38,350 bases of DNA from an uncultured Synechococcales cyanobacterium. GTDB taxonomy: Bacteria > Cyanobacteriota > Cyanobacteriia > Thermosynechococcales > Thermosynechococcaceae. Of this stretch, positions 7,725 through 16,616 are shown piece by piece. Numbering within the stretch: the first letter of the stretch is position 1; every line of letters begins with the position of its first letter. Location of the stretch: positions 1-38,350 of the forward strand of contig CADCWO010000182.1 of the NCBI GenBank assembly GCA_902806435.1, given 5' to 3'. The notes below the pieces were generated by a model that was not told the origin of the DNA, did not search any database, and saw only the letters and a list, made by a program, of their open reading frames with translations. The translations under genes and the position numbers were made by a program.

Positions 7725-9497
7725 TTAAAGCTTTGGCTGACAGTGGTAAAGCTGGTAAGGAACACCAAAAGCCTGGTGATACTGGTTGAATGCCAGAGTG
7801 CAAGTTTGGGTTCTGCTGATCGAGGACTGGTCAGATAGGGTTAGCCGTTGAGGGTAATCGCTCTGTTGATGTTGAGGACTGATCACCCAAAGATTAAGCG
7901 GTAATTCTCTGGTAAAGCTTTGAGCTAGGGAAGGGAGTGTCCAGGGCTGGCTCCCACGTGACTGCTTGAAGAAAGCAACGGCAACTTTTGCAGAAGACTG
8001 CCTGCCCAGATGTTGATTGTGAAGTTCGACCGCATAGCTCAATCCTAGAGCAACATCCTGGTAAGAGTCATACCCAACCATGACCGCAAGGGGTAAAGGT
8101 TCTTGGCTAATATCTTTGGCAACTTGGCGCGGCGCGAAGGGTTTTTGAAACGCTAAATCATTAACAACGAATAGACAACTGAGTATACCAACCAGGACTA
8201 CGCTAGCCTGAACTCGACGGGGAGAGCCCCTCAAGCGACCCCAACCAGTCTTGAGCCGCCGGTAGAAAGGACTGGGTATGCTTACTAAGGCCGCTCCTAG
8301 TAAGGCACAAATACTGGGATAGTAGGTGAAGTTATACCGAGGAGCAATGGTGATGTCTTTACCAAAGATATAGACGAGCACAAAGAACTGCAACAGCACA
8401 CAAACGGTAAAGCTGAGCAGGGTTAGGGTTGGCAAATGCGTTTGAGAATTTCGCCAAAGTTGTTTTATCCCCGGCAAGATTTGCCTCACTAACCAGCCAG
8501 AAAAGGCGATCATCACTAGGCCAGCTGGGATTGTCAACCAAAGGGGCTGGTTTTCTACTGGTAGGGCGATCGCCATAATCACCCAACCTGCCAGGAGTTG
8601 ATACAAGGGAGCAATACTATCGCTCCATCTATTGCTAGACAGGGTTAGCCACTCCGTCTCTGGCCGCCCAAAATGACTGACCAACGTTGGTAGCCAGGGG
8701 AGGTAGCTCAACACAATAGCTGTAATTGCCAGCCCAGCCGCCATCCAAGTGCGAGGAGGCGTTTGAGGCGCTTGCCACATTAACCCGAGTAGCGTTACCA
8801 CTTGGGCCACAAAAGCAAGGAGGAAGAAGTAGTGGACATAAAACCCAACACTATTAACAACCATCCATCCCAGCCAAGTTAGCCAGTGAGCTGAAGGTCT
8901 GTAACCAGGCCGTGACGTATGCTGCGGGCTCTGAGCTTGAAGAACCCGGGTCAACCCTGATAGCGCCAGGATCACCAGGAGCATGGGTAAAGTATAGTGA
9001 CGTGCTTCTTGAGATAGGTAAACGGCAAAGGGAGAAACTGCCATGACAGCGGCAGCCATCAACCCAGCCGCCGGAGAAAAGGCAACCCGACTTAGATCGT
9101 AAGTGGCGGCGATCGCCCCAACCCCAATCAAAGCGGGTAAGGTTCGCACTTCCCATGCCAGGGAGCCAGCACCCAAGTTAAGCCAGCCCAACCAACCATG
9201 CATCAGACAAAAAAATAGCGGCGGATGCACAGACTCACTAGCAATGGTTTGGGCAATTTGAGGACAGCTAGCCGCTGGTTGCAGGGTTAAGATTTGTGGC
9301 AAGCGGGAAAGGGGAAAAACCTCATTCAAAGGCACATCTAGGTAACTGTGGCCCAAGCTGAATAAAGCAGTAATAATCTCATCCGGCCACAGTGGTTTGA
9401 GGTCAAGCTGCCAAAAGCGTAGAATGGCTCCTAGAAGAAGGATGCCAGCCAACCCTAGGTAATGCAGCAAAGCAGAATTTAGTGGTTTAGCGCTCAA
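7725..9497 (-). CDS. GT39-type integral membrane glycosyltransferase, paralogue 1
   Basis: A 590-residue polytopic membrane protein of the GT-C/GT39 (ArnT/PMT-like) superfamily, expected to move a sugar from a polyprenyl-phosphate donor to an acceptor on the outer face of the cytoplasmic membrane. The first helix (about 11-28) is followed by KPLWPDEIITALFSLG with the acidic pair D39-E40 typical of the first external loop; VHPPLFF and [11 protein letters not shown] follow, then many hydrophobic helices and a soluble C-terminal tail of about 150 residues. The only start at the N-terminus is TTG at 9497 (an in-frame TAA lies just upstream); no ATG fits before the first helix. A clear paralogue lies at 12810-14609 on the other strand. 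Acceptor and donor cannot be told from sequence. Confidence 0.82.
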   Translation of the reverse strand: MSAKPLNSALLHYLGLAGILLLGAILRFWQLDLKPLWPDEIITALFSLGHSYLDVPLNEVFPLSRLPQILTLQPAASCPQIAQTIASESVHPPLFFCLMHGWLGWLNLGAGSLAWEVRTLPALIGVGAIAATYDLSRVAFSPAAGLMAAAVMAVSPFAVYLSQEARHYTLPMLLVILALSGLTRVLQAQSPQHTSRPGYRPSAHWLTWLGWMVVNSVGFYVHYFFLLAFVAQVVTLLGLMWQAPQTPPRTWMAAGLAITAIVLSYLPWLPTLVSHFGRPETEWLTLSSNRWSDSIAPLYQLLAGWVIMAIALPVENQPLWLTIPAGLVMIAFSGWLVRQILPGIKQLWRNSQTHLPTLTLLSFTVCVLLQFFVLVYIFGKDITIAPRYNFTYYPSICALLGAALVSIPSPFYRRLKTGWGRLRGSPRRVQASVVLVGILSCLFVVNDLAFQKPFAPRQVAKDISQEPLPLAVMVGYDSYQDVALGLSYAVELHNQHLGRQSSAKVAVAFFKQSRGSQPWTLPSLAQSFTRELPLNLWVISPQHQQSDYPQRLTLSDQSSISRTQTCTLAFNQYHQAFGVPYQLYHCQPKL

Positions 9498-9883
9498 GCC
9501 GTTAACTCTTTAACTATGGCTTCTTGACTATCTCAGGCTGGCGGAATATCACCAATTTACCCCCATCATTACCCCAATATTTTTGGTAGTGGCCAAGCAT
9601 CAATTGGGCTGCCCAATCCTTGCCAGCCTTATACTGAGGGAAATACAAACTGCTAGCGGTTATAGGTGGAAATGTCGAGTGTCATATTATTTGACCACTT
9701 GCCAAATTAACTGGCAACTTATGATTTCACTGTAAAACCTTTGTATTATAAGGTTTTAATTTTTTCTAGGATGTTGGTTAAATCCTATGAGACCCTTTCC
9801 TCAAAAACTTTTCTACCTTTTTGTCCTGTACTGAGCAGTTTGGTAGCCTAAGCGAGTCTTGCAAGATGAGGAAATAGCCGCTC
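9498..9883. other. Intergenic region without a gene
   Basis: 386 bases between the glycosyltransferase start and the IS630 remnant. Apart from a terminator-like hairpin (listed separately) and a short palindrome ATTGGGC-T-GCCCAAT at 9603-9617, nothing recognisable is present. Confidence 0.5.
9734..9766 (+). terminator. Hairpin plus T-tract, terminator-like, with no gene to serve
   Basis: AAAACCTT (9734-9741) pairs with AAGGTTTT (9750-9757) over an 8-base loop and is followed by AATTTTTTC. This is the form of a Rho-independent terminator on the plus strand, but no plus-strand gene lies upstream. It could be left over from a lost gene or protect the IS630 fragment from readthrough. The stem is AT-rich and weak. 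Confidence 0.35.
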
Positions 9884-10279
9884 ATGCTTGCCCCAGTGTC
9901 TGTTGATTTACGGCAACGGATTCTTAGAGCCTATGAGGCGAAAGAAGGATCACAACCTCAACTGGCAAAGCGTTTCAAGGTGAGTTTATCGTTTATCCGA
10001 GACCTGATGCGACACCATCGGGAAACAGGAGCTGTGCAACCCAAACCTCGTGGAGGAGGAGCCGTTGCCAAGTTGGGAAAAGAGCAGTTACCTATCGCTG
10101 AAGCCCTGGCCAAGGCTAAACCAGATGCCCTTTTGATAGAAATGTGTGAACGCTTTGCCCAACAAACGGGGATAGAGGTGAGTGTATCGACGATGCAACG
10201 AGCCGTGTGTCAGCTCAAGTTAAGCGTCAAATTGCCGAACATCACTTGGCAAGAATTCGAGTGCAAATGTTCAGCCTAA
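9884..10279 (+). pseudogene. IS630-family transposase, N-terminal fragment
   Basis: 131 codons starting MLAPVSVDLRQRILRAYEAK, the helix-turn-helix N-terminus (QLAKRFKVSLSFIRDLMRHH, then QPKPRGGG) common to IS630-type transposases. The family protein continues into a DDE catalytic domain and reaches about 300 or more residues. Here homology stops near residue 112 (MQRAVCQLKLS) and a short unrelated tail (KLPNITWQEFECKCSA) runs to the stop, so the catalytic domain is missing. Some IS630 elements encode the transposase as two frameshifted ORFs, but no second ORF follows: ribokinase's 3' end begins 15 bases later. I could not identify terminal inverted repeats. It is probably an inactive fragment. 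Confidence 0.75.
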
Positions 10280-10293
10280 AAGTTCAATCATAT

Positions 10294-11229
10294 TTAGGAG
10301 TAGCCATTTTTGCACAGAAAAGTATCAAAGATAGCGCGATTAGGCAGTGAAGATTGGGCGCCTGGTTTGGTGGCAGTAAGCGCCCCAGCTGCTGCGCCCC
10401 AGACTACCGCTTGTCGGATTGAAAGTCCTTCAGCTAAAGCAGCGGCTAGTCCTCCATTAAAGGCATCCCCGGCCGCAACGGTATCTACCGCATCAACAGC
10501 GATCGCCGGGATAAAAAAAGTGTCATCGATCGTGGCACAGAAAGCACCCTGAGCACCTAACTTAATAACTACTGTGTTGACACCGCGCTGTCGGAGTAAA
10601 TGGGCTGCCTGAGCAGCTGTTTCTGGATCTTCTACCCGAAAGCCAACGAGCTGTTCCACTTCAATCGCGTTAGGGGTAATGATATCTACTAGTGAATAAA
10701 GCTCAATGGGCAGCTCGCAGGTGATCGGTGCTGGATCGAGAATAACCCTTACCCCTGTTTTTCGAGCGGCTTGAGCTGCTAGCTGCACTGCTGCAATAGG
10801 AACTTCAAACTGTAATAGCAATGCTGAGGCTCCTGATAGCTGATGAGTTAACCGTTCCACATCTTCTTCATTCACCTGTCCATTTACCCCAGGAATAACA
10901 ATGATCTGGTTTTCACTTTGATCATCAACGGTAATCACCGCGATGCCTGAGGAATGTGATTCATCCAAGAACACATCCTTGGTACAAACACCAGCAGACT
11001 GAAGACTAGTCAGCAGCTGTTCCCCAAAGCTGTCTTTACCGACGCGACCCACCATAGTAGTTGGAACACCAAGCCGAGCCACGGCAACTGCCTGGTTGGC
11101 TCCCTTGCCGCCGGGAACTGTGGAAAAACTTTGACCGAGCAGGGTTTCTCCAGGAATTGGTAGCCGATTGGTTTTGGTAACCAAGTCCATATTGATGCTG
11201 CCAAACACGATGACATGTTGATGATGCAT
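10294..11229 (-). CDS. rbsK: Ribokinase (PfkB family)
   Basis: Phosphorylates D-ribose to ribose 5-phosphate with ATP in the cytosol. The 311-residue length is normal. Motifs are the N-terminal GSINMDLV, the substrate-binding glycine pair TVPGGKGANQ at 38-47, and the C-terminal PfkB signature DTVAAGDAFNGG with the catalytic base at about D255. DPAP and TPNAIEVEQL, typical of ribokinases, are also present. The frame is intact. Neighbours suggest a broken ribose-uptake locus: an rbsC-like permease fragment lies head to head about 100 bases beyond the start codon, and an IS630 fragment abuts the 3' end. Whether ribose still enters the cell by another route is unknown; the enzyme could also serve salvage of internal ribose. 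Confidence 0.92.
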   Translation of the reverse strand: MHHQHVIVFGSINMDLVTKTNRLPIPGETLLGQSFSTVPGGKGANQAVAVARLGVPTTMVGRVGKDSFGEQLLTSLQSAGVCTKDVFLDESHSSGIAVITVDDQSENQIIVIPGVNGQVNEEDVERLTHQLSGASALLLQFEVPIAAVQLAAQAARKTGVRVILDPAPITCELPIELYSLVDIITPNAIEVEQLVGFRVEDPETAAQAAHLLRQRGVNTVVIKLGAQGAFCATIDDTFFIPAIAVDAVDTVAAGDAFNGGLAAALAEGLSIRQAVVWGAAAGALTATKPGAQSSLPNRAIFDTFLCKNGYS

Positions 11230-11326
11230 AAGGACTAATAGGATTTAGATGTCTACAATGCTGACAATCAATTACTCTGGCAAGCTTTTACAAGCTGCTA
11301 ATCATTTTGAGGAGATTTACTGGTAG

Positions 11327-11665
11327 GTAGACAGTGTTAATCGGGTGCTGCTGTTTGTGTATGGCGTCAGCGGATTGCTGGCCGGCTTGGCCGGAATTAT
11401 GAGCGCCAGTCGCACTATACAGGCGGCTGGACTGTTGGGCAATGGCTACGAGTTAGATGCGATCGCCGCTGTTATTCTCGGTGGCACTAGCTTCACCGGT
11501 GGGATTGGCACCATGCCCGGAACACTCTTGGGCGCCTTGATCATTGCTGTGTTGAACAATGGCCTCACCTTGCTGAACATGTCTTATTTTTGGCAATTGG
11601 TTGTCAAGGGACTGGTGATTGTAGTGGCCGTGATTATTGATCGACTCCGTCGGCACTCCAGGTAA
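11327..11665 (+). pseudogene. rbsC-like sugar ABC permease, C-terminal fragment
   Basis: The frame begins straight after an in-frame TAG (11324-11326) and reads [20 protein letters not shown] and on through [20 protein letters not shown] and [20 protein letters not shown] to RLRRHSR. This is the C-terminal third of a ribose-type (BPD_transp_2, RbsC) permease, including the conserved [14 protein letters not shown] cytoplasmic-loop signature. A full permease has about 320 residues; the N-terminal two thirds and any ribosome binding site are missing, so this is a remnant. In bacterial ribose operons rbsC and rbsK usually point the same way. Here they diverge, so the locus was rearranged as well as truncated. 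Confidence 0.85.
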
Positions 11666-11693
11666 TAGAAACTTTGACTGTGGACGGGGCACA

Positions 11694-11747
11694 ATGCAAT
11701 GTCCAGACTGTCAATCTACTTTTATCGTCAAACCAAGATTTCATTAA
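11694..11747 (+). pseudogene. Possible IS1-type InsA zinc-ribbon scrap
   Basis: An ATG frame of 17 codons reads MQCPDCQSTFIVKPRFH then stop. CPxCxSTxIVK is the start of the InsA-type zinc-ribbon of IS1-like transposases. It is too short for certainty. It sits among other transposon debris, which makes the reading plausible. Confidence 0.3.
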
Positions 11748-11780
11748 AGACGATGGTAGCTTTGAGCAGTTAATACGATA

Positions 11781-11830
11781 AATCCTGAAAACCTCGTGAT
11801 CTTAACTGGGACCACCAAGTTTTCAGGATT
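11781..11830. repeat. 50-bp inverted repeat between rbsC fragment and heme oxygenase
   Basis: Arms 11781-11801 and 11810-11830 (21 bases each) pair with three mismatches. The outer 12 (AATCCTGAAAAC / GTTTTCAGGATT) are perfect and the loop is 8 bases. It lies about 75 bases past the heme oxygenase stop. It may be a bidirectional terminator or the fused ends of a lost small transposon. Confidence 0.6.
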
Positions 11831-11904
11831 CTGACTGCAACAAATGGCTGCAAGAAAAATCTTAAGCTTTATCCGAAATCCAGCAATTAACAAACACGCT
11901 CAGC

Positions 11905-12621
11905 TTACTCAGCAGTGACCAGCTCCGTGCTACCTTTAATCCGGCGACGGGTCAAAGTGTTGAATAGCATTTGGCCGATCGCTTTGATCAGATTGCCTTC
12001 CAATTCTTGGAACATCTTCATGTTCATACCAAAAGCAGCGTTGGCTTCCTCGACAATTCGCTCTGCTGTTGCCTCATCCACGGGCATCTCATTCAGCGCC
12101 TGACGATAGTTGGCTTTAAATTGCTTTTCATCGGGGATAGATTCAAACCGGTAGAAGGCTGTGCCTTGCCCATCCGATAAGTTCATTGCCCGCTCCGTAA
12201 TTCCTTTGAGAATCTGGCCGCCGGACAAGTCTCCAATATAGCGAGTGTAAGAGTGAGCAACTAGTAGTTCCGGCTGGGTGGATGAAACTTCTTGAAGCCG
12301 TTGCACGTAAGCCTTGGTTGCAGGTGATGGCTCAATTTGGTCTCTCCAGTTTGGACCATAATAAAAAGCTAGATCCTGCTCCAAAGTTGCCTTGCGGTGT
12401 AACTGCGGGAAGTAGATTTTGGAGAGCACTGGGTGGTTGCGATGCCGTTCCATTTCTGCTTCCATGGCAGAATAAACAAAATAAAAATTGGCAACTAGTT
12501 TCCGGTAAGAGTTTTTTTCAACCGTTCCTTTCAAATAGCATTTGATAAAGCCAACGTTTTCGGCCATGGTGTGGGCCTTTTTTGTGCCCTCACGTAGTTT
12601 GGTCGCTAAATTGCTGCTCAT
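11905..12621 (-). CDS. ho1: Heme oxygenase (biliverdin-producing)
   Basis: Ferredoxin-dependent, soluble enzyme that opens heme to biliverdin IXa, iron and CO, the first step to phycobilins. The sequence has the proximal-His segment REGTKKAHTMAENVGF (H17 from the preferred start), the distal-helix signature YTRYIGDLSGGQILKG, and about 238 residues, normal for cyanobacterial HO1. Two adjacent ATGs (12624 and 12621) follow AAGGA. The second has the better seven-base spacing and gives the family-like N-terminus MSSNLATKLREGTKKAH, so I use 12621. No terminal membrane anchor is present, as expected for a cyanobacterial rather than animal enzyme. It is monocistronic here, between the decayed ribose locus and the second glycosyltransferase. 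Confidence 0.95.
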   Translation of the reverse strand: MSSNLATKLREGTKKAHTMAENVGFIKCYLKGTVEKNSYRKLVANFYFVYSAMEAEMERHRNHPVLSKIYFPQLHRKATLEQDLAFYYGPNWRDQIEPSPATKAYVQRLQEVSSTQPELLVAHSYTRYIGDLSGGQILKGITERAMNLSDGQGTAFYRFESIPDEKQFKANYRQALNEMPVDEATAERIVEEANAAFGMNMKMFQELEGNLIKAIGQMLFNTLTRRRIKGSTELVTAE

Positions 12622-12809
12622 CATGAATTCCTTAATATTAAAGCCAGCGTTCAGGTCTTGAAAAGGCGCTATGCCCCCTAAATTACACTAAGCTGGTTTG
12701 GGTGATGTTTCTGTTAAAAATTCTAAAGCCGAGGTTGAGATGTAATGTCTGGTTGGGTTTTCACCAGAGGCATCCCTATCGCCATAGGTTGATCTAGCCT
12801 GCCCTCGCC

Positions 12810-14609
12810 ATGAAACGATTGCCCTTCAATACGCTCAAGCCTTACAACTTACGAGTTTTCTCTCGCAGTCCTTGGTTTCAAGCTTTGTTGCTCTTGATCT
12901 GGATCGTGATTGGAACTGGTTTACGGTTTACCCAGTTGACAGCAAAACCTCCCTGGATGGATGAGGTTGCCACTGTTATTTTTAGCTTAGGTAACAGTTC
13001 TCAGAGTATTCCTTTGGACCAAGCAATTGGGCTTGATACTTTACTGACGCCACTTCAACCTAACCCAGTGACTGGGGTTAGCTCAGTCGTCCAACACTTG
13101 TTTGCGGAAGACAACCATCCGCCCCTTTACTTTATGCTGGCGCATCAGTGGATGCAGTTTTTTCCGGCAGAAGCTGGCGTTGCTTCGGTCTGGGGCGCGC
13201 GATCGCTTCCCGCGCTACTGGGTGCTGCCTCGATTCCCGCAACCTTTGGTTTAGGCTGGCTAGCTTTTCGCTCTCTCTTAGTCGGTCAGTTGTCAGCGGC
13301 ACTGATGGCGGTCTCACCTTACGGCATTTACCTGTCCCAAGAAGCTCGTCACTACACCTTGGCAATTCTAGTAGTCATTGCTTCACTCTGTTGCTTAGCG
13401 ATCGCTAAGCAGGCTATCCACAACCGTAAGCCACTGCCGATTTGGTTAGGTGTACTGTGGGTAACCCTCAACAGTCTGGGCATTGCCATTCATTATTTTT
13501 TTGCCTTGGCCCTTTGTGCTGAAGCCCTCAGTTTAATCGGTCTAAGAGTGTGGTCTTGGCGGCGCAAGCAAGCTTGGATTCAGGAGTGGCGGTTTTACCT
13601 TGTGGGAGCAGGCACTCTGCTTGGAGGGTTGCTCTGGCTACCCGTGTGGGCAAGCTTCTACGGCAGTGAACAGACAAGCTGGCTCAGTATGGGTGAGCAT
13701 CGTTCGCTCTTGGTTTGGATCAACCCGATTTTTCAAAGCTTGGCAGGCTGGATCACCATGCTGATGCTACTACCTGTGGAGAGTGAGAACTTACTGGTTG
13801 TCGTTGCCTCAGTCTTAGTGATGCTAGTTTTGCTGATTTGGATGACGCCAATCCTCAGCCAAGGCCTCAAAATCCAGTTTCAGAAACCTAGTACTCGGCT
13901 AGGAACACAGACGCTGGGTAGCTTTGTCTTGGCCGCGATCGGCCTATTCTTCGCTGTCACCTACAGTTCTGGCCTGGACATCACCCGTGGGTCTCGCTAT
14001 AACTTTGTTTACTTTCCAGGCGTAATCGTTTTAGCCGGGGCAGGTCTTGCCGCCTGTTGGCAGGCCCCAGACCTAGCCCAGCGGCGAGTGCTATTGGGAC
14101 GACTGCGACTGAATGGCAAACAAGCCGTAGCACTAGTTTGGCTGATCGGGTTCTTGAGCGCCATAACTGTCGTCACAAATTTGGGCTTTGCCAAGTTCTA
14201 TAGACCGGAGTGGCTGATTCCGATTATCCAACGGGAGTCAACAGCACCCGTGCTCATTGCTTCTACAGTTCACAAAACTAACCATCCCAGCGTGATTGCC
14301 CCCGATTTTATTGGGGTAGCCTGGGAAATCAAACGTCACTTTAGCGCCGGTTCTCAGAACTGGGTCTCTCCCCCGCAGTTTCTACTAGCACAGTACAAGC
14401 AAGAGCCAGCGATCGCCGCAACTACTTTGGCAAAAGTGATCAGTGACCTCCCCCGCCCCCTGGATTTATGGCTAGTCAACTTCGATGCTGAGGCCGTTAA
14501 TGCCCAAGGTTGTTTGGCAAAGACTCTCGCTGGCAAGGTTAGTAGCTATCACTACCGACATTATCAGTGCCCTGGGCCGACCAAGCCGGATGCAGGAGCA
14601 GAGCGTTGA
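12810..14609 (+). CDS. GT39-type integral membrane glycosyltransferase, paralogue 2
   Basis: A 599-residue polytopic membrane protein, paralogous to the minus-strand gene at 7725-9497. It shares the arrangement: first helix (about 25-40), [20 protein letters not shown] with acidic pair D51-E52, NHPPLYF, and the strongly conserved [11 protein letters not shown], followed by about ten further hydrophobic helices and a soluble C-terminal tail. GT39/ArnT-like enzymes use polyprenyl-phosphate sugars; substrate and acceptor are unknown here. ATG 12810 lacks a clear ribosome binding site. The last 71 bases overlap, on the opposite strand, the 3' end of the GUN4 gene, so the two are convergent and interlocked. 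The two paralogues lie inverted around a 3.3-kb segment of decayed genes. Confidence 0.85.
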   Translation: MKRLPFNTLKPYNLRVFSRSPWFQALLLLIWIVIGTGLRFTQLTAKPPWMDEVATVIFSLGNSSQSIPLDQAIGLDTLLTPLQPNPVTGVSSVVQHLFAEDNHPPLYFMLAHQWMQFFPAEAGVASVWGARSLPALLGAASIPATFGLGWLAFRSLLVGQLSAALMAVSPYGIYLSQEARHYTLAILVVIASLCCLAIAKQAIHNRKPLPIWLGVLWVTLNSLGIAIHYFFALALCAEALSLIGLRVWSWRRKQAWIQEWRFYLVGAGTLLGGLLWLPVWASFYGSEQTSWLSMGEHRSLLVWINPIFQSLAGWITMLMLLPVESENLLVVVASVLVMLVLLIWMTPILSQGLKIQFQKPSTRLGTQTLGSFVLAAIGLFFAVTYSSGLDITRGSRYNFVYFPGVIVLAGAGLAACWQAPDLAQRRVLLGRLRLNGKQAVALVWLIGFLSAITVVTNLGFAKFYRPEWLIPIIQRESTAPVLIASTVHKTNHPSVIAPDFIGVAWEIKRHFSAGSQNWVSPPQFLLAQYKQEPAIAATTLAKVISDLPRPLDLWLVNFDAEAVNAQGCLAKTLAGKVSSYHYRHYQCPGPTKPDAGAER

Positions 14610-15084
14610 TCATTCGCACCCCTCGCAGTTGGTTGGACAGTGGTAAGTGACCTTTGGGAGCCGTGAGATCCCAGGTGAATTCTTGCGGATAACGGGTCCA
14701 GTTATTGCCGTTTTTCCAGCCAATTTTTGGCCATAAAGCTTCCCAGTTTTTGCCAACGCTCAACCAGATTTGTCTCTGCACAGAAAAGCCAAACCTTCCC
14801 TGCGAGTGAGCCAGCCATAACTGGTCAACAGTCTGGAGATCTGTGACCGGAAAGCCCTCAACTTCACTGAAGTATACCCATTTCCGTTGAACCGCCGCCG
14901 GACCTGCCAGCTCGCAAAATTGTTGCAGTGTTAGCTGATCGGCAGCTTGAAACTGCTGTTGGGCCAGAAGCTTTTGTAAAGGCGTGTAATCAATGCCGCG
15001 GTCTGAAGCCAGGGTTACACCGAACGGAATTGCAGCGTTTGTCGAGTCAGTCATGAAACCAGTTTGAGGAGGTCGATCCATCAT
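14539..15084 (-). CDS. GUN4 domain-containing protein
   Basis: About 181 residues (ATG 15084; another ATG, MTDSTNA, ten codons later could serve). It carries the GUN4 signature: [20 protein letters not shown] near the start, then [32 protein letters not shown], the aromatic [12 protein letters not shown], and PKGHLPL. GUN4 proteins bind protoporphyrin IX and Mg-protoporphyrin IX and stimulate Mg-chelatase at the chlorophyll branch point. The chain lacks the extra N-terminal helical domain of Synechocystis-type GUN4 (about 230 residues), so it may be one of the shorter GUN4-domain paralogues common in cyanobacteria. Porphyrin binding is therefore likely but not assured. It converges on and overlaps the glycosyltransferase by 71 bases. 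Confidence 0.8.
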   Translation of the reverse strand: MMDRPPQTGFMTDSTNAAIPFGVTLASDRGIDYTPLQKLLAQQQFQAADQLTLQQFCELAGPAAVQRKWVYFSEVEGFPVTDLQTVDQLWLAHSQGRFGFSVQRQIWLSVGKNWEALWPKIGWKNGNNWTRYPQEFTWDLTAPKGHLPLSNQLRGVRMINALLLHPAWSAQGTDNVGSDSY

Positions 15085-15271
15085 GAGCTAGCCGGGGAGA
15101 GCAGGAACCGTTTAATAAACTGAGTTGATTCCCTGTTTAAATAGTTTTGCAAAATTCGATGAATAATGTTCGTTGTTGAGCCGGAAACCAGCGATCGCCC
15201 TAGAAATCATGTCCCCGGTCCGATATTAAGTATTGGTGATGATTGGCACCAAACAGCTAACCAGGTTCCAC

Positions 15272-15309
15272 TATAATTCGATCTTAAACAAGCAGCAGGA
15301 TTATTAAGG
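15272..15309 (+). promoter_or_regulatory. TATAAT box and AAGGAG ribosome binding site before the IDH-like gene
   Basis: A perfect TATAAT (15272-15277) lies 40 bases ahead of the GTG start at 15318, and AAGGAG just upstream of it fixes that start. No -35 hexamer sits at standard spacing; a TTGGCA at 15243 is 23 bases away, which is too far. The -10 is a candidate only. Confidence 0.4.
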
Positions 15310-15317
15310 AGATACTA

Positions 15318-16409
15318 GTGGGCTACCCGGTTACTTTGATTCGTGGCGATGGTATTGGGCCGGAAGTGGCTAAGGCGACCCAGACCGCTATTGACGCAAC
15401 GGGTGTCGCCATTGACTGGAAGGTGGTGGATGCGGGTATTGATGTGATGGATAAGTATGGCACACCGCTGCCGGAACATGTTCTAGACTCCATCCGCGAA
15501 ACAAAAGTGGCGATCAAAGGACCGATCACTACGCCAGTTGGCACCGGGTTTCGCTCCGTAAATGTGGAGATTCGTAAGCAGCTTGATCTCTACGCCAATC
15601 TGCGTCCGGCCAAGTCAATTCGCGGTGTCAGGAGTTACTTCAGCGATATAGACCTGGTCATTGTGCGAGAGAATACAGAAGATTTGTACGCTGGGATTGA
15701 GTTTACCCACGATAGCCCAGAAGGCGCGGAAGCACGGGCTTCCCTATCCCAGCTCTCCGGTAAATTTATCCGGGAAGATTCTGCGATCGGAGTCAAGCCT
15801 ATTTCTATTCATGGCAGCCGCCAGATTGTCGAATTTGCCTTCAAGCATGCTCAAGCTTTTAATCGCAAGAAGGTAACGGCGGTCCATAAAGCAAACATCA
15901 TGAAATTTACCGATGGTTTATTTCTAGAAGTGGCGCGGGATGTAGCAAAAAGCTACCCAGAAATAGAGTTTGAAGACCGGATTGTTGACAATATGTGTAT
16001 GCAGTTGATGCAAAAGCCGGAACTTTACGACGTGTTGGTAATGCCCAACCTCTACGGCGACATTCTTTCTGACCTTTGTGCCGGGATGATTGGCGGTTTA
16101 GGAGTTGCTCCCGGTGCCAATATTGGAGCTCAGTATGCAGTGTTTGAGGCGATCCATGGTTCTGCCCCCAAATACGCTGGGCAAAACCGCGCCAACCCCA
16201 CAGCGTTGATTCTTTCAGGCGTCTTAATGCTGCAACACTTAGAAGAAATGGAAGCAGCGTCACGCTTACAGCAAGCGGTGGAATCGGTGATTGCGGAGAA
16301 GAAACACGTCACCTACGACTTAGCACTGCCCAGAACCCAACCTGTGGGGACACAGGAGATGGCGGAGGCGATCGCGCAGCGGTGCGGAACACTATCGCCC
16401 AGCTCCTAA
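15318..16409 (+). CDS. Isocitrate/isopropylmalate-type dehydrogenase (NAD-IDH-like)
   Basis: A 363-residue beta-decarboxylating dehydrogenase with a GTG start fixed by AAGGAG eight bases before it. Landmarks are [11 protein letters not shown], the substrate-arginine segment [27 protein letters not shown], the catalytic lysine in VHKANIMK, the metal aspartates in DNMCMQLM and YGDILSDL, and the coenzyme region [25 protein letters not shown] and the DLYANLRP context resemble NAD-type isocitrate dehydrogenase (IDH3-like) more than LeuB. Cyanobacteria normally use a longer NADP-dependent Icd of about 475 residues, so this short form may be an additional isocitrate or related hydroxyacid dehydrogenase. 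Exact substrate and coenzyme are not decided by sequence alone. Confidence 0.85.
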   Translation: MGYPVTLIRGDGIGPEVAKATQTAIDATGVAIDWKVVDAGIDVMDKYGTPLPEHVLDSIRETKVAIKGPITTPVGTGFRSVNVEIRKQLDLYANLRPAKSIRGVRSYFSDIDLVIVRENTEDLYAGIEFTHDSPEGAEARASLSQLSGKFIREDSAIGVKPISIHGSRQIVEFAFKHAQAFNRKKVTAVHKANIMKFTDGLFLEVARDVAKSYPEIEFEDRIVDNMCMQLMQKPELYDVLVMPNLYGDILSDLCAGMIGGLGVAPGANIGAQYAVFEAIHGSAPKYAGQNRANPTALILSGVLMLQHLEEMEAASRLQQAVESVIAEKKHVTYDLALPRTQPVGTQEMAEAIAQRCGTLSPSS

Positions 16410-16432
16410 GCTTAGCCAGATCTTTAGCAGGC

Positions 16433-16458
16433 TCTGGCATTCGGTACCGAATGCCAGA
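16433..16458. terminator. 26-bp perfect palindrome after the IDH-like gene
   Basis: Positions 16433-16458 form a perfect palindrome (TCTGGCATTCGGT followed by its exact reverse complement) 24 bases after the stop codon. In RNA it would fold as a strong hairpin. No T-tract follows. A hairpin-type 3' end is most likely; a binding site for a dimeric protein is the alternative. Confidence 0.5.
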
Positions 16459-16550
16459 ACATACAAGGCAAATCGTGTAAGTCTTAGCAAAGCTGAAGCA
16501 GAGCGGTTGCCAAAACTGAAATAACAGCCTGAAATTACGATCCCTTAAAG

Positions 16551-16609
16551 TACCCTGTAGCTAGGGTAAATGGCGCCAAGAAATTGGTCTACCCAGGCTT
16601 TACAGGGTA
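16551..16609 (+). promoter_or_regulatory. Leader with competing inverted repeats over a ribosome binding site
   Basis: TACCCTGTA (16551-16559) can pair with TACAGGGTA (16601-16609), which contains the probable Shine-Dalgarno AGGG for the ATG at 16617. Its first six bases can instead pair with AGGGTA at 16563-16568 over a six-base loop. The two folds exclude each other. Confidence 0.35.
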
Positions 16610-16616
16610 TTGAATC

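Noticed and set aside
7650-7838. Plus-strand open frame of 62 codons
   Set aside because: It overlaps the 3' end of the GT39 gene on the other strand and has no coding features.
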